Shown here piece after piece: positions 22,853-28,173 of a stretch of 28,173 nt of DNA. The position numbers were made by a program, and so were the translations under genes. The stretch lies in IMG/VR virus record IMGVR_UViG_3300035181_000091, positions 1-28,173 of that record. The stretch is one strand, 5' to 3'. The DNA comes from a virus. Under the pieces are notes generated by a model. That model ran no database searches and had not been told where the DNA came from. It saw nothing but the letters and a program-made list of their open reading frames with translations. Within the stretch, counting starts at the first letter, position 1, and every line of letters begins with the position of its first letter.

Positions 22853-24626
22853 GCTCGCCGGCGTCGAGCTGCATCTAGTCAAGTCAGTCGAGGACGCCAT
22901 GGCGTTCAAGCGCTGGCTCGGCGAGCGGCACGAGAACGACACGATCGCAGTCGACACCGAGACGAGCGGGCTTGACCCGTACGAGTCCGGCGCCCGTGTC
23001 CGTCTCTGTCAGTTCGGCGACACGAAGACTGGGTGGGCCATCCCGTGGGAGGACTGGCGCGGCCTGGCGCTCGAGGCGCTGAAGGAGTATGAGGGCCACT
23101 GGGTCTTCCACAACATCGGGTTCGACGTGCGCTGGCTCGAGCAGCACTCCCCGTGGCGCATGCCGTGGCACCGGGGCTTCGACACCATGATCGAAGCGCA
23201 CCTCGCCGATCCGACCGACTCTGTCGCGCTCAAGAACCTGAGCGTGCGGCTGATCGACAAGAAGGCTAACTCGGGGGAGTTCCTGCTCAAGGAGTCGATG
23301 CACCGCAACGGGTGGACGTGGGACACGGTCCCGGTCGACTTCGATCAGTACTGGGCGTACGCCGCCCTGGACGTTGTCCTCACCGCGCAGCTCCACGATC
23401 ACTTCAAGACGATGGAGACGTACGCTCGAGCGTACGAGCTCGAGCTCGCCGTACGTCGCATCACCCTGCAGATGGAGCAGAACGGCTCCCGAGTCGACGT
23501 GGACTACTGCGAACGCAAGTACAAGGAGCTGAACGACTACGTCGAGACGGCGAAGGTCTGGGGCAAGGAGAACCTGGGCATCAGCATCGGCTCGTCTGTG
23601 CAGCTCATCAAGTACTTTGAGAGCCTCGGCGCCGAGATCACCGAGACCACCACGAGCGGCGGCAAGTCCGTCAACAAGGACCAGCTCAAGCTGTTCCGCG
23701 CCGAGGGAGGAAAGGCCGGCGAGATTGCTGACTGGATCCTGAAGGTGCGCAAGGCCGACAAGCTCGCGGGCACGTACTTCCTGAACTTCATCAACGGGAA
23801 CGTGGACGGACTCGTGCACCCGTCGATCCGAACGCTGGGCGCGCGCACGTCGCGCATGAGTATCACGAACCCCGCGCTACAGACACTGCCGAAGGGCGAA
23901 TCCACGGTCCGCCGGGCATTCATCCCGAGGACCGAGGACGAGTGCATCATCACGAGCGACCTCGACCAAGTCGAGTTCCGCATGTTCGCGAGCATGAGCA
24001 TGGACCAGGCCCTGCTCGACCTCTTCAGGAACGCCGACATCGGTGGGTCTGACGTGTTCACCGGGATCGGCCAGGAGCTGTACTCTGACCCGTCGATGAC
24101 TAAGGAAGACAAGCGCCGAGGGTCGATCAAGTCCATGATCTACGGCCGTCTCTACGGCGCCGGAGTCCCCAAGCAGGCCATGACCGCAGGCGTCCCCGTT
24201 GACGTGATGCAGGCCATGAGCGACCGGTTCGACTCCCTGTACCCCGGGATGGTCCAGTACCAGAAGGCCGTGGAAGACGCGGTGACTGGTCGGTTCGCCT
24301 CTGAAGGCCAGGGCTACGTGATGCTCCGCTCGGGACGCAAGCTCCCCGTTGACAAGACCCGCATGTACACGGGCGTCAACTACATGATCCAGGGCGGTGC
24401 GGCCGAGGTCTTCAAGCAGAACCTGGTGAATCTGGACATGGCCGGGTTCGGTGACATGATGATGGTGCCGGTGCACGACGAGATCGTGCTGTCCGTCCCG
24501 AAGGCTGACGCTGATGACGCCATGGAAGCTGTGCGCGAGTGTATGACCACTCGCACGGGCTGGGAGATTCCTCTTACCTCTGGCATCGACGGCCCACTTG
24601 CCAACTGGGGCGAGAAGTACGAATAG
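22845..24626 (+). CDS. DNA polymerase I-type (family A) with 3'-5' exonuclease
   Basis: A 593-residue replicative polymerase without a 5' nuclease domain, a form usual in phages. The exonuclease is intact: D37 and E39 (DTETSGLD), D94 (HNIGFD), Y172 and D176 (AYAALD). Polymerase motifs: A, SDLDQVEFR (D372, E377); B, KRRGSIKSMIYGRLYG (K429, Y433, Y437); C, VHDE (543-546). Tyr433 stands where E. coli Pol I has Phe762, as in T7 polymerase. It copies the phage genome and would have to accept any modified dNTP made by the upstream enzymes. It overlaps the deaminase gene by 8 bases and ends the cassette; a 116-base gap follows. Confidence 0.95.
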   Translation: MSKLAGVELHLVKSVEDAMAFKRWLGERHENDTIAVDTETSGLDPYESGARVRLCQFGDTKTGWAIPWEDWRGLALEALKEYEGHWVFHNIGFDVRWLEQHSPWRMPWHRGFDTMIEAHLADPTDSVALKNLSVRLIDKKANSGEFLLKESMHRNGWTWDTVPVDFDQYWAYAALDVVLTAQLHDHFKTMETYARAYELELAVRRITLQMEQNGSRVDVDYCERKYKELNDYVETAKVWGKENLGISIGSSVQLIKYFESLGAEITETTTSGGKSVNKDQLKLFRAEGGKAGEIADWILKVRKADKLAGTYFLNFINGNVDGLVHPSIRTLGARTSRMSITNPALQTLPKGESTVRRAFIPRTEDECIITSDLDQVEFRMFASMSMDQALLDLFRNADIGGSDVFTGIGQELYSDPSMTKEDKRRGSIKSMIYGRLYGAGVPKQAMTAGVPVDVMQAMSDRFDSLYPGMVQYQKAVEDAVTGRFASEGQGYVMLRSGRKLPVDKTRMYTGVNYMIQGGAAEVFKQNLVNLDMAGFGDMMMVPVHDEIVLSVPKADADDAMEAVRECMTTRTGWEIPLTSGIDGPLANWGEKYE

Positions 24627-24649
24627 CGGGCTAGTGATCTTCCTCGTAG

Positions 24650-24655
24650 TACCAT
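24650..24655 (+). promoter_or_regulatory. Candidate -10 element after the polymerase gene
   Basis: TACCAT fits the TACNRT pattern seen in other gaps; no -35 is visible. The gap 24627-24742 otherwise holds a direct repeat agaactt (24663 and 24698) and no clear hairpin or tRNA. Confidence 0.2.
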
Positions 24656-24742
24656 GACGGCAGAACTTAGAGCCGCGTTCGGGGAAGCGTTGCACTAGAA
24701 CTTCACCCGGGCCTGCCTCTCCGTATGAGGGATTGGATGCGC

Positions 24743-24994
24743 ATGGGACTCGCTAACGACCTGGCCGAAGAGATTGCGAACTACTCGACTGGGCCAAAGT
24801 GCTCCGTCGGCATCCTGCTCGCGTCGCTCGACAAGAAGGACCGTGAAGCGCTCGAGGCAGCTTTCGCCAACCCCGACGTGCCCGCGTCGGTGATCCTTCG
24901 CGCCATCCAGAAGAACAACAAGGTGGCCAAGACAGCGCCCGCACACCACAAGTCGAAGGCCTGCGCCTGCTTCACGCCCAAGAACTCGGCGTAA
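24743..24994 (+). CDS. Small actinophage HTH-like DNA-binding protein
   Basis: ATG 24743 gives MGLANDLAEEIANYS; in-frame ATGs at 24737 and 24725 are possible, and gaggga (24727-24732) serves 24737 or 24743. The 83-residue product has the plan of a widespread actinophage family. It has an N-terminal LA-x-x-LAEEI helix, then CSVGILLASLDKKDREALEA, a NPDVPASVILRAIQ helix pair and a C-terminal basic stretch with HHKSKACAC. Family members often end in H-x(2-4)-C-x-C and are thought to carry a helix-turn-helix. It may regulate phage or host transcription; no direct evidence for a target is present. Confidence 0.65.
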   Translation: MGLANDLAEEIANYSTGPKCSVGILLASLDKKDREALEAAFANPDVPASVILRAIQKNNKVAKTAPAHHKSKACACFTPKNSA

Positions 24995-24997
24995 GCC

Positions 24998-26035
24998 GTG
25001 GGCATGGAGGAAGATCTCGCCGAAGCGTCAATCGAGCGAGAGAACATCGAGCTACGTCAGTCGCTGAATCGCGTCCAGCGAGCGCTGTCCAAGGCCAAGG
25101 CCAAGGAAGAGGCTGTCGTCCAGGCTGTCTACGACGCAGCACGCGACACAATCCTTGCGCAGGGCCACGCCAAGGCAGTCAAGGCGCCCGTCAAGGACTC
25201 CAGGGTGCGGTCTGAGCACTTCTCGCTCTGGGACCTTGGAGACTGGCAGGGGACCAAGGTCACCACGTCGTACAACACTGACGTGATGGTGGACCGCGTT
25301 CGGCTGTACCTCGAGAAGGCCGCGTACTTCACGGCTGAGCAGCGCATGGCCCGCCCTGTCCGCCACTGCGAGGTAGCGTTCGGCGGCGACATGATCGAAG
25401 GTCTGTGGAACTACCCGACGCAGGCCTGGGAGGTCGAGCACGAGCCCATCACGCAGGTCGTGATCGTGGCCAACCTCATGGCCGAAGTCGTGCGTAACGC
25501 GCTCGCCAGCCACGAGACCGTCAACGTAACGCCCGAATGGGGCAACCACGGGCGCGTCGGCTCAAAGCGCGATGGTGTTCCGAAGGAAACCAACCTCGAC
25601 CGGATGGCCTTCATCCTGGCCCGCCAGCAGCTCATCCCTGACATCGAGTCGGGCCGGCTCACCTGGACAGACTCAACCGACGACATCCAGCGGCTCGAGT
25701 ACGGCAACTACAGGGCACTTGTGATTCATGGTGACGAGATCGGCCGGAACGGCTACGCGTCTCCGTCCACCATTGTCCAGCACGTGAACCGGTGGAAGTC
25801 GGCGTACCCGTGGGAGTTCCGCGACGTGTATTGCCACCACTACCACACGCTCATGGAGCTGACCCTGGCGGACGGCAAGGGTAGGGTTTACTTCAACGGA
25901 GCCACCGAAAGCGACAACCGATACGCACTCGTCGGTATGGCCGCATCGGGGACTCCGTCGCAGCGACTCCACTTTGTCGACCCGGAGAAGGGACTCGTCG
26001 TGCAGCGGCTAGACATCCTCCTGGACGGCTCGTAG
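24998..26035 (+). CDS. Mre11-like metallophosphoesterase
   Basis: A 345-residue protein starting at GTG 24998, 3 bases after the previous stop; ATG 25004 is an alternative. Residues 1-45 are a coiled-coil-like helix. The calcineurin-type metal site follows: D82 and Q84 (DLGDWQG), D131 (GGDMIEG), N183 and H184 (GNHGR), H244 (VIHGDEIG), and H281/H283 (HHYH). The last third has FNGATESDNRYAL. Phage relatives are annotated as metallophosphoesterases or Mre11/SbcD-like nucleases, and the site layout fits DNA end processing. No SbcC/Rad50-type ATPase is seen in this window. Its role may be in replication, recombination or degrading host DNA. Confidence 0.78.
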   Translation: MGMEEDLAEASIERENIELRQSLNRVQRALSKAKAKEEAVVQAVYDAARDTILAQGHAKAVKAPVKDSRVRSEHFSLWDLGDWQGTKVTTSYNTDVMVDRVRLYLEKAAYFTAEQRMARPVRHCEVAFGGDMIEGLWNYPTQAWEVEHEPITQVVIVANLMAEVVRNALASHETVNVTPEWGNHGRVGSKRDGVPKETNLDRMAFILARQQLIPDIESGRLTWTDSTDDIQRLEYGNYRALVIHGDEIGRNGYASPSTIVQHVNRWKSAYPWEFRDVYCHHYHTLMELTLADGKGRVYFNGATESDNRYALVGMAASGTPSQRLHFVDPEKGLVVQRLDILLDGS

Positions 26036-26038
26036 CGC

Positions 26039-26626
26039 ATGACCGTCGTCGTTGCCGCACGCACTAAGAACGACGGCATCGTCATGGCGTCCGACTCTGA
26101 GCTCACCGGCGGGTGGCAGCGGTCCCTCAACGCGGTACCCAAGATCTGGATCGTAGACGAGCGCGTGATGGGCTCCGCCGGCAGCGTTCGTGCTGCGCAG
26201 ATCGTGCGTCACATGGTGGAGTGGCCGGACCTCTGGGTTGACATGGAGGGCGGCTTCGGGCCGGACGACATCGAGCGCTTCATGGTCAAGTCCGTGTGGC
26301 CGGCAATCCGGTACGCCGCCGACTCGAACGGCATCCTAGAATCGCACCGCGGCAAGGAGCACCTAGACGCCGACTTCCTGATCGCGTACGGCGACACGCT
26401 GGTCGAAGTCTATGGCGACGGCTCCATCGTCATTCCACCGTCAGGGCGAGCCGCAATCGGAAGCGGGTACGCCGAAGCGCTAGGTCACCTTGGGGATGAT
26501 GGACCGTGGTCAAGGGCGCAAGTGGTGAAGGCCGCACGCAAGGCCCGGCTGACAGCAGTCGGAGTGGGCGGTCCGATCTACGTAGCGTCAACCCGGGACC
26601 TCATGGTGGAGCTGGAGCCGGAGTGA
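26039..26626 (+). CDS. Proteasome / HslV-like Ntn hydrolase
   Basis: A 195-residue protein with start ATG 26039, 3 bases after the previous stop. It begins MTVVVAARTKNDGIVMASDS, the plan of proteasome beta and HslV subunits. After Met removal, Thr1 would be the nucleophile, D18 (ASDSE) matches proteasome Asp17, and K34 (VPKIW) matches Lys33. Then GSAGSVRAAQIVRHM corresponds to the G-x-AG strand-turn and first long helix, and AAIGSGYAEALGHL to the later helix. All key catalytic residues are present and no propeptide is seen, as in HslV. No ATPase partner is visible here. It probably forms a ring peptidase that acts alone or with host unfoldases. Confidence 0.8.
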   Translation: MTVVVAARTKNDGIVMASDSELTGGWQRSLNAVPKIWIVDERVMGSAGSVRAAQIVRHMVEWPDLWVDMEGGFGPDDIERFMVKSVWPAIRYAADSNGILESHRGKEHLDADFLIAYGDTLVEVYGDGSIVIPPSGRAAIGSGYAEALGHLGDDGPWSRAQVVKAARKARLTAVGVGGPIYVASTRDLMVELEPE

Positions 26627-26724
26627 AGAACCGCTACTGGTGCCCAGTCCACGACAAGCACCACGTAGTCCCTAGCATGGTCGCCTGGTGCATCGAGCGT
26701 GCGGGCGGGGCAGACCCGACGTAG
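26623..26724 (+). CDS. Very small Cys/His protein (33 residues)
   Basis: A GTG start overlaps the previous stop codon (GTGA, 4-base overlap), with ggag 5 bases upstream. The product VKNRYWCPVHDKHHVVPSMV continues to a late Cys (AWCIER). C-x2-H-x3-H and the later Cys could bind zinc. The frame is open upstream to 26506, but a start there would overlap most of the Ntn hydrolase gene and is unlikely. The function is unknown. Confidence 0.5.
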   Translation: MKNRYWCPVHDKHHVVPSMVAWCIERAGGADPT

Positions 26725-26725
26725 G

Positions 26726-26731
26726 TACGAT
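26726..26731 (+). promoter_or_regulatory. Candidate -10 element before the second structural island
   Basis: TACGAT, identical to the one before the capsid gene, lies 31 bases before the GTG start at 26763. No -35 is visible. It could allow the virion genes here to be transcribed apart from the replication genes. Confidence 0.25.
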
Positions 26732-26762
26732 GGGTCGTAGATGCATTTGCTAGGAGCCCCGA

Positions 26763-27395
26763 GTGGCAGCTGACCCGGACCTTTCGCTGAGCGAGATCGA
26801 CATCGAGCTCACGCAAGGCGACTTCGACCTGACGGATACCGCGTCGTCAGGCGGGGATGTCGTGCTCGAACTCGAGACAGACGATGTCGTCATCGACATC
26901 GAGTACCCCGAGGCAGAGTTCGTCCTGGAGCTCGAGACAGACGACTACCTTCTCGAGATGGAGATTGACGACTACGTCATCGACATCGAGACGGAAGGCC
27001 TCCAGGGCCCCGCAGGTCCCGCATCTACGATTCCTGGCCCCCAAGGGCCGCCTGGGCCAGGGCTGAGCCCTGCGACGTTCTCCCGGTTGGGCGAGCTGAC
27101 CACGACTACCGGCAACCAGCGTTTCTACGTCGAGTACGGCGGAGAGGTGCTTGGTCTACGCGTCGCAGTCGGAGTGCCACCGATCGGATCAAGCATTGTC
27201 GTCGCGCTTCGGCAGAACAACGTCGTCATTGCAACCGCGACTGTGCTGTCCGCGCAACTCACTTCTGGCTACGTGACCGTTTCGGCGGGTACTATCGTAG
27301 CGGGAGACTACTTCACTGTTGACATCCAGCAAGTGGGGTCCGCCAACCCGGGCTCTGACCTAACCGTAGCTGTCTGGATCAAGGCCGTAGAGTAG
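26763..27395 (+). CDS. Short virion fibre protein with acidic beta repeats and a collagen-like neck
   Basis: A 210-residue protein; GTG 26763 has aggag 6 bases upstream. Residues about 10-78 are very acidic with alternating hydrophobic residues, built from repeated units such as VLELETDDVVIDIE and VLELETDDYLLEME. Residues 80-101 are a short collagen-like run (GPAGPASTIPGPQGPPGPG). The last 105 residues are a beta domain (NQRFYVEYGGEVLGLRVAVG, SSIVVALRQNNVVI, VAGDYFTVDIQQVGS, GSDLTVAVWI) of a type found at fibre and appendage ends. It is probably a trimeric surface fibre whose acidic part attaches to the particle, though which structure it decorates is unknown. Confidence 0.7.
   Translation: MAADPDLSLSEIDIELTQGDFDLTDTASSGGDVVLELETDDVVIDIEYPEAEFVLELETDDYLLEMEIDDYVIDIETEGLQGPAGPASTIPGPQGPPGPGLSPATFSRLGELTTTTGNQRFYVEYGGEVLGLRVAVGVPPIGSSIVVALRQNNVVIATATVLSAQLTSGYVTVSAGTIVAGDYFTVDIQQVGSANPGSDLTVAVWIKAVE
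26871..26990 (+). repeat. Internal repeats encoding acidic beta units
   Basis: ctcgagacagacga occurs at 26871-26884 and 26931-26944, 60 bases apart. cgtcatcgacatcgag occurs at 26888-26903 and 26975-26990. Near-identical DNA suggests recent duplication of a roughly 20-residue unit. Confidence 0.7.
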
Positions 27396-27424
27396 CCATA
27401 CCGCCGTCTCACTTAGGAGTTCCA

Positions 27425-27775
27425 ATGACAGAAGCTGTCGCGGGATCCGTCGAGCGTATCTCGTCGGACCGCCCTCTTCGCATCTGCGACGTGTGTGGCG
27501 GTGTGGACGACCACCCGCGACACGTGCTCGCTGCTGCGGTGGGCGAGATCCCCGTCAACCAGGAGAACCTCTCGAAGGTCCTCGCCGACGATTCCCTCTC
27601 CCCCGACGACAAGGCCGCTATCGTGGCCGACATCGTCGACACCACCACGCAGCTGCGCCACATGGACTGCTGCCGCTCCGTCGGGTGCCCCGACGGTACG
27701 TGCAACGCAATGCCGGCGCTCAAGGGTGCCGACCTTCTCGCGCACCTCGAGTCCCTTCCCCCTACGGAGGCCTGA
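27425..27775 (+). CDS. Cys/His-rich small phage protein
   Basis: A 116-residue protein with ribosome binding site taggagt. It has two groups of possible metal ligands: C21, C24, H30 and H33 (RICDVCGGVDDHPRH), and H79, C82, C83, C88 and C93 (RHMDCCRSVGCPDGTC). A helical middle lies between (DDKAAIVADIVDTTTQLRH). Proteins with a CDVCGG...DDHPRH start are familiar as unnamed actinophage proteins. It is 3 bases from a virion-type gene, so a virion or assembly role is possible; a zinc-binding fold is likely but function is unknown. Confidence 0.65.
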   Translation: MTEAVAGSVERISSDRPLRICDVCGGVDDHPRHVLAAAVGEIPVNQENLSKVLADDSLSPDDKAAIVADIVDTTTQLRHMDCCRSVGCPDGTCNAMPALKGADLLAHLESLPPTEA

Positions 27776-27778
27776 GCC

Positions 27779-28173
27779 ATGGCGCTCTCCAACATCGCGG
27801 GTAACCTCGTCTGCGACGTCATCCTCACTGCACTGCACCCGACTTCGGGTACGACGACGCTGGGCTCGCTGACCATCACCGCCCCGATCCGCATCGCGCT
27901 GCTCACCGCAGCGGGATCGCAGACCGCGGCTGGCACGCAGGTCTCCGGTGGTTCGTACGTAGCTGTCGGCGCAGGCACTGGCGGTATCTCGATCGCCACG
28001 AACTGGGCTGCTGCCGCGTCCGCATCGCAGGCGATCAACGCGACCGTGTCCCAGACCAACATGCCGGCGGCGACCATCACCTCCATCGAGCTGTGGGACT
28101 CGAACGCTACCAACAAGCGCCTCGAGTTCGGCAACCTGACCGCGTCGAAGACCACCGCGTCCGGAGACACCCT
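27779..28173 (+). CDS. Minor tail / fibre protein, Gp80-like family (3' end outside window)
   Basis: An open frame from ATG 27779 (ggagg at 27765-27769) runs off the right edge with no stop in 131 codons. It begins MALSNIAGNLVCDVIL. The following blocks IRIALLTAAG, GTQVSGGSYVAVG, MPAATITSIELWDSN and RLEFGNLTASKTTASGD match a phage virion family seen in actinophages and others (often called tail fibre protein Gp80-like). It should be nearly complete at about 140-150 residues. It extends the second structural island and is likely co-expressed with the upstream Cys/His protein. Confidence 0.65.
   Translation, partial: MALSNIAGNLVCDVILTALHPTSGTTTLGSLTITAPIRIALLTAAGSQTAAGTQVSGGSYVAVGAGTGGISIATNWAAAASASQAINATVSQTNMPAATITSIELWDSNATNKRLEFGNLTASKTTASGDT

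Noticed and set aside
24654-24698. 14-codon open frame in the gap after the polymerase gene
   Set aside because: No ribosome binding site, and the ATG overlaps the candidate -10 element; too short to support as a leader peptide.
24627-24742. Possible tRNA gene in the gap after the polymerase gene
   Set aside because: No cloverleaf, no T-loop pattern and no matching acceptor arms could be found.
26506-26622. Longer start for the 33-residue Cys/His protein
   Set aside because: It would overlap the Ntn hydrolase gene out of frame; the GTGA overlap start is more typical for this genome.

Overview
The window is a stretch of the genome of a tailed double-stranded DNA phage. It is a siphovirus: a long tape-measure gene, a frameshifted tail-assembly-chaperone pair and distal tail proteins are present, and no sheath or baseplate genes are seen. 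GC-rich codons, GTG/TTG starts and the protein families (scaffold-fused capsid, ReqiPepy6 Gp37-like tail protein, small HTH-like protein ending in C-x-C, Mre11-like phosphoesterase) point to an actinobacterial host; the exact host and phage cluster cannot be read from the sequence. Every supported gene is on the + strand and genes are tightly packed. No stretch of more than 300 bases lacks a gene, and I saw no tRNA, CRISPR array, insertion sequence, integrase or attachment site.

Layout: (1) 1-4601, head genes: the end of a head-morphogenesis protein, a decoration/fibre-like protein, a strong hairpin terminator, a scaffold-fused major capsid protein and a second capsid-like protein. (2) 4626-11199, major tail protein and head-tail connector genes, interrupted by a collagen-like fibre gene and another virion protein gene. 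(3) 11227-19718, tail genes: chaperones with a -1 frameshift, tape measure, a distal tail protein carrying a very large extra N-terminal region, a Gp37-like tail protein and a 56-residue coiled-coil protein. (4) 19719-20326, two small control regions with inverted repeats around an unknown gene. (5) 20327-24626, an overlapping four-gene nucleotide and replication cassette: nucleoside-monophosphate kinase fused to a uracil-DNA-glycosylase-like domain, a thymidylate-synthase-family enzyme with the Asn-to-Asp change typical of dCMP hydroxymethylases, a dCMP deaminase and a Pol I-type DNA polymerase. (6) 24743-26724, HTH-like protein, Mre11-like phosphoesterase, proteasome-like Ntn hydrolase and a 33-residue Cys/His protein. 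(7) 26763 to the end, a second island of virion-like genes downstream of replication.

How the parts work together: regions 1-3 and 7 build the particle, with two capsid proteins, at least two collagen-containing fibres and several appended carbohydrate-binding-like domains that probably tune host attachment. Region 5 looks like a compact system for making and using a changed cytosine (or thymine) nucleotide, the most interesting hypothesis here. The proteasome-like peptidase is the second notable element, since actinobacterial hosts often have their own proteasome.
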